From an uncultured Paracoccaceae bacterium (GTDB taxonomy: Bacteria > Pseudomonadota > Alphaproteobacteria > Rhodobacterales > Rhodobacteraceae): a stretch of DNA of 64,000 nt. The position numbers and the translations under genes were made by a program. The stretch lies in NCBI GenBank assembly GCA_947487205.1, contig CANKVU010000014.1:62001-126000 (forward strand), given 5' to 3'. The notes under the pieces were generated by a model, which searched no databases, was not told where the DNA came from, and saw only the letters and a program-made list of their open reading frames with translations. Each line of letters begins with the position of its first letter. The stretch's first letter is position 1. This document shows positions 1 through 6,946 of this stretch, one piece after another.

Positions 1-76
1 CTGGACCACCGCGTATCAGGACGTCGTCCAATCCGAGATCGATGCCGGCGCCGCCGAGTATTCGGGGGGCAACTGA
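1..76 (+). CDS. C-terminal end of ABC transporter substrate-binding protein (partial)
   Basis: Only the last 24 codons are in the window, ending in TGA at 74-76. The frame reads WTTAYQDVVQSEIDAGAA and then a short polar tail, with codon use like its neighbours. One base separates its stop from the ATG of a LivF-like ATPase, so the two are surely co-transcribed. In operons of this layout the gene before LivF is commonly the periplasmic substrate-binding protein, which is the inferred identity. The visible piece is too short to prove it. Confidence 0.5.
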   Translation, partial: WTTAYQDVVQSEIDAGAAEYSGGN

Positions 77-77
77 G

Positions 78-869
78 ATGTCGGGACTCGCCCTGTCGAG
101 CGTCGAGGTGATCTACGACAAGGTGTTCCTCGCCATCAAGGGCGTGTCCCTGGAGGTCGGGGAGGGCGAGATGGTCGCCCTCCTCGGATCGAACGGCGCC
201 GGCAAGAGCACCACATTGAAGGCGGTGAGCGGGCTTCTGGGCCCCGAACGCGGGGAGGTCACGCGCGGTACCATCACCTGGGACGGGACCGACCTGCGCC
301 GCATGGGCGCCCCCGATCGCGTGGGCCGCGGGATCGTCCACGTCCTGGAGGGGCGCCGCGTCTTCGGCCACCTGACCCCGGACGAGAACCTGGTGGCCGC
401 CTACCGGGGCGGCCGGGGGAGCACGTCCTTCGACGCGCTCCGCGACCAGGTCTACGAGTATTTCCCCCGGTTGAAGGAGCGCGGCCGGTCCAAGGCCGGC
501 TACCTCTCCGGCGGGGAGCAGCAGATGCTGGCCATCGGCCGCGCGCTCATGACCGAGCCGCGCCTCATCATGCTGGACGAGCCGAGCCTGGGCCTCGCCC
601 CCGTACTGGTGGAGGAGATCTTCGGCATCATCCGCCACATCAACGCGGAACGGAAGCTGACCGTCCTCCTGGTGGAACAGAACGCCGCCGCGACGCTCCG
701 GATCGTCGACCGGGCCTACCTGATCGAGAACGGGCAGATCGTCATGTCGGGGCAGGCCGCCACCCTGGCCGAGAACCCCGACGTGCAGGAATTCTACCTC
801 GGTGGCGCGGGCAAGGTCGATTACCACGCGGTGAAGCATTATCGCCGCCGCAAGCGCTGGCTGGCCTGA
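78..869 (+). CDS. Branched-chain-type ABC transporter ATP-binding protein (LivF-like)
   Basis: A 263-residue cytoplasmic ATPase that should power a HAAT-type (branched-chain amino acid or amide family) importer. Visible motifs are Walker A (GSNGAGKST, about residues 36-44), the LivF-type VLEGRRVF segment, the ABC signature LSGGEQQM, Walker B LIMLDEPSLGLAP and the switch region LLVEQN. The ATG at 78 is chosen because it lies just after the upstream stop; an in-frame ATG at 42 would run through the preceding gene. The basic tail HYRRRKRWLA is longer than in amino-acid-specific LivF. The presence of a CoA-ligase-like gene downstream hints that the cargo may be a carboxylic or aromatic acid, which is inference. 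Confidence 0.9.
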   Translation: MSGLALSSVEVIYDKVFLAIKGVSLEVGEGEMVALLGSNGAGKSTTLKAVSGLLGPERGEVTRGTITWDGTDLRRMGAPDRVGRGIVHVLEGRRVFGHLTPDENLVAAYRGGRGSTSFDALRDQVYEYFPRLKERGRSKAGYLSGGEQQMLAIGRALMTEPRLIMLDEPSLGLAPVLVEEIFGIIRHINAERKLTVLLVEQNAAATLRIVDRAYLIENGQIVMSGQAATLAENPDVQEFYLGGAGKVDYHAVKHYRRRKRWLA

Positions 870-875
870 CGGTAA

Positions 876-890
876 GGGGCGGCGCGCCCC
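876..890 (+). terminator. Small GC hairpin after the LivF-like gene
   Basis: GGGGCG and CGCCCC form a perfect 6-bp stem around a 3-base loop, 6 bases after the stop of the ATPase gene. There is no T-run, so it may be a pause site, a weak terminator or an mRNA 3' stabiliser. Confidence 0.35.
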
Positions 891-1094
891 CGGCTGGCCG
901 TCCATCCCCGTGATCACATCGCTCGGCACGGGGCGTCGGCAGACCGGCAGGGATGCTTGATGCCGCATATATGGGCGGGATCGTTCAAATTGTTGCCACT
1001 TTCTGAATTTCCACGCAACTTTCGCTCCCCCCGAGGGGTTGGCCGGTCATGCCGGAATCGGATGGTTCGGGCCCACTGCCAAGGAGTGAATGGT

Positions 1095-1667
1095 ATGAAA
1101 CGGATATTTCTCGGATCCCTGAGCGCCGCGGCGCTGGCTCTCGGCACCCAAGGGGCCGTCGCGCAGGATGGCGGCTCCGGCTCCGAAGAGATGACCGGCG
1201 TGACCTGCGAGCAGTTCCTCGCACTTCCCGCCCAGGACCAGGAGATGCACGCGACGGCGCTGACCACGGCGAACATGGGCAGCTCGGGCTCCATGGGGTC
1301 GGAAAGCAGCGGATCGGGGTCCGGCTCGGACAGCGGCTCCGGCTCGATGGCCTCGGGCTCGGACGGTTCGGCCGACACCGGCTCCGGCTCGATGGCGTCG
1401 GATACCGGCAGTTCCTCCTCCATGAGCTCCGAAAGCGGTGCCTCGTCCGAGGGCAGCACGTCATCCACCTCCTCGGCCTCGTCCGAAGGCGGGATGTCCA
1501 CGGATGCGGGCGGCTCCTCGGCCTCGAGCGACACCGAAACGACCGGTTCGATGATGCAGCAATCGCCCACGGTCGTCGCGCTCGTGACGATCTGCGAGAA
1601 CACCTCCGGGTCGGGCAGCGGCTCGAGCGACGGCTCGATGGACAGCGAGAGCGGTTCGTCGAACTGA
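1095..1667 (+). CDS. Secreted Ser/Gly-rich HdeA-like protein
   Basis: A 190-residue protein. The ATG at 1095 follows AAGGAG at 1081-1086 at good spacing and opens a clear signal peptide (residues 1-24, MKRIFLGSLS to AVAQ). The mature N-terminus carries VTCEQFLALPAQDQ (Cys38) and the C-terminal part carries VVALVTICEN (Cys167). Together these look like the two cysteine-bearing halves of an HdeA-like periplasmic acid chaperone. Roughly 95 residues of Ser, Gly, Asp and Met repeats (GSGS, SGSM, ASSEG) separate the halves, and a second Ser/Gly tail ends the protein. HdeA identity is inference from these short motifs. A strong terminator follows at 1688. The low-complexity core argues for a disordered, secreted or cell-surface product. 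Confidence 0.6.
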   Translation: MKRIFLGSLSAAALALGTQGAVAQDGGSGSEEMTGVTCEQFLALPAQDQEMHATALTTANMGSSGSMGSESSGSGSGSDSGSGSMASGSDGSADTGSGSMASDTGSSSSMSSESGASSEGSTSSTSSASSEGGMSTDAGGSSASSDTETTGSMMQQSPTVVALVTICENTSGSGSGSSDGSMDSESGSSN

Positions 1668-1687
1668 CGACCCACCCCGAGCGGACA

Positions 1688-1717
1688 GGGGCGCAGGTTC
1701 GGGCCTGCGCCCCTTTT
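1688..1717 (+). terminator. Rho-independent terminator
   Basis: A perfect 10-bp stem GGGGCGCAGG/CCTGCGCCCC with loop TTCGGG is followed by TTTT, 20 bases after the stop of the Ser/Gly-rich gene. It is the clearest intrinsic terminator in the window and separates that gene from the AMP-binding gene downstream. Confidence 0.85.
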
Positions 1718-1814
1718 CGTGTCCGCCGCCGGGGTGGAGCCGGGGCGGTTATCGGTTAACCTCCCCCCGACATGGCCTGACCGACCGCGTCGGGTCCAGA
1801 CCGGGAGGATGAGA

Positions 1815-3029
1815 ATGACCGACGGCACCGATCCCGAAACCCGCAGCCCCGCCGACCGGGCCGCCGCTCTGGCCGGGATTCTGCCCGAGCAGATCGCCCG
1901 TGCCGCGGCGCTCCCGGGCTATCGCGCGCTGGCCGGGATCGAGCCGTCGCGGATCTGCACCCCGGACGATCTGGCCGGGCTGCCGGTGCTGCGGAAATCC
2001 GACCTCGTCGAAGCCCAGGGCGCGCGTCCGCCCTTCGGCGGGCTGGCGGCGGCCGATGCGCCCTTCACCCACCTCTTCCAGTCGCCGGGGCCGATCTACG
2101 AACCCGGGCGCGCCGATGGCGACTGGTTCCGGCTCGGGCGGTTCCTGCGGGCCTGCGGGATCGGCCCGGGGGATGTGGTGCAGAACTGCTTCGGCTATCA
2201 CCTGACGCCCGCCGGGATGATGTTCGACGCCGCGGCGCGGGCGGTGGGCGCCGCGGTGATCCCCGCCGGCACCGGCCAGACCGAGCTTCAGGCCCGGGCC
2301 GCCGCGCATCTGGGGGCCACGGCCTATGCCGGGACGCCCGATTACCTGAAGGCGGTGGTCGAGAAGGCGGATGCGCTGGGCCTTCGCCTCGCGATCACCC
2401 GGGCCGCCGTCTCGGGCGGGGCGCTGTTTCCCTCCCTCCGTGACTGGTACCGCGACCGGGGCATCGCCTGCCGGCAATGCTATGCCACCGCCGATCTGGG
2501 CAACATCGCCTACGAATCCGAGGCGATGGAGGGCCTGATCGTGGACGAGGGCGTGGTGGTGGAGATCGTCACCCCCGGCACCGGCGATCCCGTGCCCGAC
2601 GGCGATGTCGGGGAGGTCGTCGTCACCTCCCTGGCGCCCGAATACCCCCTGATCCGCTTCGCCACGGGCGACCTGTCGGCGGTGCTGCCGGGCCGGTCCC
2701 CCTGCGGACGCACCAACACGCGGATTCGCGGCTGGATGGGACGTGCCGACCAGACCGCCAAGATCAAGGGCATGTTCGTCCGCCCCGAGCAGGTGGCCGA
2801 ACTGGTCCGGCGGATCGGCGCCGATCGCGCCCGCGTGACGGTCACGCGCGAGGCCGAGGCGGATACCATGCACGTGGCGGTCGAGGCGGACCCGGCGCCG
2901 GAGGCCGAGGCCCTCGACGCCGCCGTGCGGGACGTGTTGAAGCTGCGCGGCAGCGTCGAGACCGTGGCCCCCGGAACCCTGCCCCGCGACGGCCGGGTGA
3001 TCGACGACCAGAGAGATTACGAGACCTGA
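1815..3029 (+). CDS. Phenylacetate-CoA ligase-family AMP-binding protein
   Basis: A 404-residue cytoplasmic protein of the ANL adenylating superfamily, closest in layout to PaaK. Visible landmarks are VIPAGTGQTE (about 149-157), YATADLGNIAYE (about 223-234, the acyl/adenine site), RFATGDLS (281-288) and the hinge region GWMGRADQTAKIKG. The usual Ser/Thr/Gly-rich ATP P-loop (SSGTTG type) is absent; its place is taken by FQSPGPIYEP at about 88-97. The start at 1815 is preferred because GGGAGG lies 6 bases upstream; an in-frame ATG at 1809 touches that motif. It sits downstream of the LivF-like transporter genes and may activate the imported acid, but ATP use is uncertain. Confidence 0.75.
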   Translation: MTDGTDPETRSPADRAAALAGILPEQIARAAALPGYRALAGIEPSRICTPDDLAGLPVLRKSDLVEAQGARPPFGGLAAADAPFTHLFQSPGPIYEPGRADGDWFRLGRFLRACGIGPGDVVQNCFGYHLTPAGMMFDAAARAVGAAVIPAGTGQTELQARAAAHLGATAYAGTPDYLKAVVEKADALGLRLAITRAAVSGGALFPSLRDWYRDRGIACRQCYATADLGNIAYESEAMEGLIVDEGVVVEIVTPGTGDPVPDGDVGEVVVTSLAPEYPLIRFATGDLSAVLPGRSPCGRTNTRIRGWMGRADQTAKIKGMFVRPEQVAELVRRIGADRARVTVTREAEADTMHVAVEADPAPEAEALDAAVRDVLKLRGSVETVAPGTLPRDGRVIDDQRDYET

Positions 3030-3039
3030 CGGAGACATC

Positions 3040-4650
3040 ATGCGATCCCTCATCCTGGCCCTCGGCCTCGCGGCTTCCGGCCTGCCCGCATTCGCCCAGG
3101 ACGTGACCCTCCTGATCGGGAACGAACGGTACGACACGCTCGACGTGGTGCCGGACGCGGCCGGGGTCGAAGGCGCGGTGTCCGCCCTCGCCGAGGCCGG
3201 CGTCGAGGTCGTGTCGGCCCGGAATGCCGACCGGGCGGACACGATCGCGGCGATCCGGGATTTCGCCCGGTTCGGCGCCGATGGCGGGGGGCAGGCCGCC
3301 GTCCTGGTGGGCCGGTTCGGCGAGGTCGCGGGCGATGTCTGGTTCCTGCCCGTCGAGGCGACGGGAGAGGATCGCATCGACATCGCCGAACACGGCGTCC
3401 CCGTGGCGCTTCTGGCGCGGATCCTGTCCGGAGCGCCGGGCCGGGCGATCCTCGTGCTCGGCGCCGCGGATCCGCGCGCCCTGGGCGAGATCGACCTGCC
3501 GCAGGGCGTGACGCTGGCCGTCACCCGACCCGAGGAGGCGATCGATTTCGCCCGCGACACCCTCGCCCGGCCGGGCGCGGCGCTCGCCGCCGGATTGCCG
3601 GAGGATGCCCGGACCGGCGGGTTCTTCCCCTCGGGCCTGTCCTTCCTGCCGGTCGCAGAGGGGGGCGGGAGCACCGCGACCGATCCCGAAACCGCCTATT
3701 GGCTGCTGACGCGCAAGCGCGACGAACCCGGCGCCTACCGCTCCTATCTCGGCCGGTTTCCCGATGGCGCCCACGCTCCCGACGCGCGCGAGCGCCTGTC
3801 GCGGCTGACCGAAAGCCCCGAGGAACGGGCCGAACGCGGCGAGGCCGAACTCGACCTTTCGGCCGAGGAGCGGCGCGCGGTGCAGCAGGATCTCACCCTC
3901 CTGGGCCACGACACCCGCGGCGTGGACGGCATCTTCGGCCCCGGAACGCGGGCGGCGATCCGCGGCTGGCAGGAACGCGAAGGGTTCGACGCGACCGGCT
4001 TCCTCACCGACGACCAGGTGGCGCGGCTGGACGCGGACGGGGCCGTCCGGGCCGAGGCGGTCGAGGCCGAGGAGCAGCGCCGCCGCGCCGAGAGGCGGCG
4101 GGAGGACGACGCGCTCTGGTCGGGCATGGGATCGGAGCGGAGCGAGGCGGAATTGGCGAATTACCTCGACCGCTTTCCCGATGGCGCGCACGCCTCCGAG
4201 GCGCGGAACCGCCTGGCCGCGCTGCGCGACACGCCCGAGGATGACGGCGGGGCGGGGGAGCGCGAACGCCAGATCTGGCAGGTGACGCAGCAGGAAAACA
4301 CGGCCAGGGGGTATCAGATCTACCTGAACGCCTTTCCCGACGGCGCGTTCGTGGGCGAGGCCCGCGCCGCGCTCGACCGGCTGAACGCCAGCAGCGGCGG
4401 CGTGGTGGCCAGCCCCGAAGCCTCGGGCGAGGGGGCGCTGGGCCTCACCCAGGGAACCCGCCGCGCGGTGGAGCAGAACCTCGGCTCGATGGGCTTCGAC
4501 CCCGGCCCGGTCGACGGCACGTTCGACAGCCGGACGCGCAGCGCGCTCCGCCGCTACCAGCAATCGGCGGGGCTTCCGGCGACGGGATACGTCAATCAGG
4601 CGACGGCGGTGCGGCTTCTGGCCGATTCGATCCGGGGCATCCTGCAATAG
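3040..4650 (+). CDS. Secreted pseudo-caspase / peptidoglycan-binding protein
   Basis: A 536-residue exported protein with a signal peptide (1-20, ending AFAQ). Residues about 21-190 follow the caspase (C14) fold: LLIGNERY start, an LVGRFGE segment where AGHG is expected, DVWFLPVEA after it, and ILVLGAAD where LDAC is expected. The catalytic His is therefore Arg92 and the Cys is Ala143, so it should not be a protease. Two PG_binding_1 domains follow (about 275-330 and 470-530, both with VDG-F and R-A-(I/L)R--Q patterns). Three copies of a YL--FPDGAH---AR-RL repeat lie at about 236, 375 and 428. A charged coiled-coil-like stretch (335-357) links them. It starts 10 bases after the AMP-binding gene. 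The likely role is a cell-wall-associated scaffold, which is inference. Confidence 0.8.
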   Translation: MRSLILALGLAASGLPAFAQDVTLLIGNERYDTLDVVPDAAGVEGAVSALAEAGVEVVSARNADRADTIAAIRDFARFGADGGGQAAVLVGRFGEVAGDVWFLPVEATGEDRIDIAEHGVPVALLARILSGAPGRAILVLGAADPRALGEIDLPQGVTLAVTRPEEAIDFARDTLARPGAALAAGLPEDARTGGFFPSGLSFLPVAEGGGSTATDPETAYWLLTRKRDEPGAYRSYLGRFPDGAHAPDARERLSRLTESPEERAERGEAELDLSAEERRAVQQDLTLLGHDTRGVDGIFGPGTRAAIRGWQEREGFDATGFLTDDQVARLDADGAVRAEAVEAEEQRRRAERRREDDALWSGMGSERSEAELANYLDRFPDGAHASEARNRLAALRDTPEDDGGAGERERQIWQVTQQENTARGYQIYLNAFPDGAFVGEARAALDRLNASSGGVVASPEASGEGALGLTQGTRRAVEQNLGSMGFDPGPVDGTFDSRTRSALRRYQQSAGLPATGYVNQATAVRLLADSIRGILQ

Positions 4651-4708
4651 CCGCTCCGGCTTTCTTCGCCTGACGGGTTGCGCTAATCGATCCCCAGAGG
4701 AGAGAGCG

Positions 4709-5746
4709 ATGACCGACCAGCCCATTCCGCCCCGCCGCCCCATGACCCTGCGCGACGTGTCCGAAGCCTCGGGCGTCAGCGAGATGACGGTCAGCCGGGT
4801 TCTGAGGAATCGCGGCGATGTCAGCGACCCGACGCGCAAGCGGGTGCTCGCGGCGGCGCGGGAACTGGGCTACGTGCCGAACAAGATCGCCGGCGCGCTG
4901 GCCTCCTCGCGCGTGAACCTCGTCGCCGTCATCATTCCCAGCCTGTCGAACATGGTCTTTCCGGAGGTCTTGGGGGGCATCGCCGAGGTCCTGGACGAAA
5001 CCCATCTCCAGCCGGTGGTGGGCGTCACCAATTACCGCCCCGACCGCGAGGAGAAGGTCATCTACGAGATGCTGTCCTGGCGCCCGTCGGGCATCATCAT
5101 CGCGGGGATCGAGCACAACGCCGCCTGCCGCAAGATGCTGCGCGCCGCCGACGTCCCCGTGGTCGAGATCATGGACGTGGACGGCGAGCCGGTGGATTCC
5201 GTCGTCGGCATTTCCCAGCGCCGCGCCGGCCGGATGATGGCCGAGGCGATCCTGCGCCAGGGATTCGAGCGGATCGGCTTCCTCGGCACGCAGATGCCCC
5301 TCGACCACCGGGCGCGAAAGCGGTTCGAGGGCTTCACCGAAACCCTGGCCCGCGCGGGCCTCGAGGTCGCCGACCAGGAATTCTATTCCGGGGGATCGGC
5401 GCTGAAGAAGGGCCGGGAGATGACGGCCACGATCCTCGACCGCGATCCCGATATCGACTTCCTGTATTATTCCAACGACATGATTGGCGCCGGGGGGCTG
5501 CTCTACTGCCTCGAGGCGGGCTATGACATCCCCGGCCGCCTGGGCCTCGCCGGGTTCAACGGGACGGAACTTCTGGACGGGCTGCCGCGCAAGCTCGCCA
5601 CGATGGATGCCGGCCGCGCGGCCACGGGGCGCGAGGCGGCCCGCATCATCGCGGGGCGGGCCGACGGATCGATCACCGATCCGCGCCGCGTCGAGATCGA
5701 GGCGCGGATCGAGTTCGGCGACACGCTCCGGCGCTACAAGCCCTGA
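4709..5746 (+). CDS. LacI-family transcriptional regulator (GntR-like)
   Basis: A 345-residue repressor-type regulator. The N-terminal helix-turn-helix reads TLRDVSEASGVSEMTVSRVL, followed by the hinge NKIAGALASSRVN. The rest is a periplasmic-binding-protein-like effector domain with IIPSLSNMVFPEVL and DFLYYSNDMIGAGGLL. The sequence style resembles the gluconate-type (GntR) branch, so a sugar acid effector is plausible. AGAGGAGAGAG precedes the ATG. No sugar-utilisation gene lies beside it in the window, so the target is unknown; it is convergent with the transglutaminase-like gene. Confidence 0.88.
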   Translation: MTDQPIPPRRPMTLRDVSEASGVSEMTVSRVLRNRGDVSDPTRKRVLAAARELGYVPNKIAGALASSRVNLVAVIIPSLSNMVFPEVLGGIAEVLDETHLQPVVGVTNYRPDREEKVIYEMLSWRPSGIIIAGIEHNAACRKMLRAADVPVVEIMDVDGEPVDSVVGISQRRAGRMMAEAILRQGFERIGFLGTQMPLDHRARKRFEGFTETLARAGLEVADQEFYSGGSALKKGREMTATILDRDPDIDFLYYSNDMIGAGGLLYCLEAGYDIPGRLGLAGFNGTELLDGLPRKLATMDAGRAATGREAARIIAGRADGSITDPRRVEIEARIEFGDTLRRYKP

Positions 5747-5749
5747 GCG

Positions 5750-6844
5750 TCAGCCCCGCATGCGCGCGGTGATCGTATAGGCGAAGCTGTCCGGCAACAG
5801 GGAATCGCGCCGGCGGCCGCCGATCTCGGCCTCGGGATACATGAGGAACGGCACCGGCCCGCGATCGGACCCCGGAAGGTCCACGTCATGGGCGAAATTG
5901 TAGCCGATCCAGTTCCCCTCCCACGCGCCGAACAGCGTGTCGCGCACGTCCCGCACCTTGGGATGGTCGAGGGGCAGGTCGCGCGGAGGCTCTTCCAGCA
6001 TGACCTTGCGGACATCGGCAGGGTCGACGGGGACCCAGCCGAACTCGGTCAGGAACACCTCGGCGCGGCAATGCTGGGCGCCCGTCACGTCCTCGGACCC
6101 GGCGCCGAGGCTCTTGTACCCGAAGGTGGAGGGCGCGACGCGCAGGCCGTAGACATCTCGCGCCGGCAGGCCCGCCGAACGTGCCAGCCCGACATAGAGG
6201 GCGTTCAGGTCGGCGCACTTGCCCGTCAGGTCGCCCATGGCCAGCATCGAGGCGATATCGCCCAGCCCGCAGCCGCGGGTCTCGGGGTTGCGCGCCGTGC
6301 TCCGCACGATCCAGTCATAGATCCGCTGCGCCTTTTCCAGGTCGCCCTCGGCGCCCCGGACGATCCCCTCCGCGGTTTCGCGCACGATCCCGTCCGTGGG
6401 GATCAGGTCGGTCGGCGCGGTATAGAGCGCCCGCGCCGCCGGAGAGAGGGGGGGAACATCCGCGGGGCGGGACAGGTCCACCCGCCGGTCGCGGGCGTCC
6501 ACGTCGGCCACCAGTTCGACGACGCGATCCGCAGCTCCGGCGGGCCAGGCCACGTCGAGGAACCGCGCCCCGTGGACCGGGTCGGCGCCCAGCCGCGCCT
6601 CGGCCCCTTCGGCGGTCCAGCGCACCGCGCCGGCCCGCATCCAGTCGGGTTCGGACACCGACGGCACCGGCAGCCAGGCCCGCGCCGGCCCGCCTTCGGC
6701 GGGAAGCGTCACGCGCGTCGTGACCGTATAGCGATGCCAGTCGCCGGGCCGGGGAGCGAAGGCGGCCCGCGCGCCGCCGGGCAGGGCCGTCAGGGCCGCT
6801 GCGCCGAGGCCGAGCGTCATCGCGGATCGTCTGGTCAATGTCAT
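5750..6844 (-). CDS. Transglutaminase-like cysteine protease domain protein (exported)
   Basis: A 364-residue protein. The ATG at 6844 opens a Tat-like signal (TLTRRSAMTLGLGAAAL) and is preferred to an upstream ATG at 6904 that would bury it. The transglutaminase-like triad is visible: Cys in GKCADLNALYVGLARSAGL, His in AQHCRAEVFL and Asp in WVPVDPADV. Before it lies a beta-rich region starting DWHRYTVTTRVTLPAEGGPA, usual for this family. It may be a periplasmic peptidase or cross-linking enzyme; the substrate is unknown. It converges with the LacI gene (3 bases apart) and lies beyond the 3' end of clpB. Confidence 0.82.
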   Translation of the reverse strand: MTLTRRSAMTLGLGAAALTALPGGARAAFAPRPGDWHRYTVTTRVTLPAEGGPARAWLPVPSVSEPDWMRAGAVRWTAEGAEARLGADPVHGARFLDVAWPAGAADRVVELVADVDARDRRVDLSRPADVPPLSPAARALYTAPTDLIPTDGIVRETAEGIVRGAEGDLEKAQRIYDWIVRSTARNPETRGCGLGDIASMLAMGDLTGKCADLNALYVGLARSAGLPARDVYGLRVAPSTFGYKSLGAGSEDVTGAQHCRAEVFLTEFGWVPVDPADVRKVMLEEPPRDLPLDHPKVRDVRDTLFGAWEGNWIGYNFAHDVDLPGSDRGPVPFLMYPEAEIGGRRRDSLLPDSFAYTITARMRG

Positions 6845-6914
6845 GGGGTCACCGAAGATGCCTGCGCTCGCCCCGCGAATAGTGCCGAAGCGGGCCCCGA
6901 TCAAGTCCGGCGGT

Positions 6915-6940
6915 CCCGGCCCGCCGCAGGGCGGGCCGGG
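6915..6940 (-). terminator. Hairpin downstream of clpB
   Basis: CCCGGCCCGCC and GGCGGGCCGGG form a perfect 11-bp stem with a 4-base loop, starting 7 bases past the clpB stop. There is no T-run, but the stem is strong enough to act as a terminator or 3' protector in a GC-rich genome. Confidence 0.5.
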
Positions 6941-6946
6941 ATGCGG

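Noticed and set aside
914-1828. Glu/Pro/Ser-rich minus-strand frame opposite the Ser/Gly-rich gene
   Set aside because: Its repeats are the complement of the TCG/GGC repeats on the plus strand; no start signal or secretion signal.
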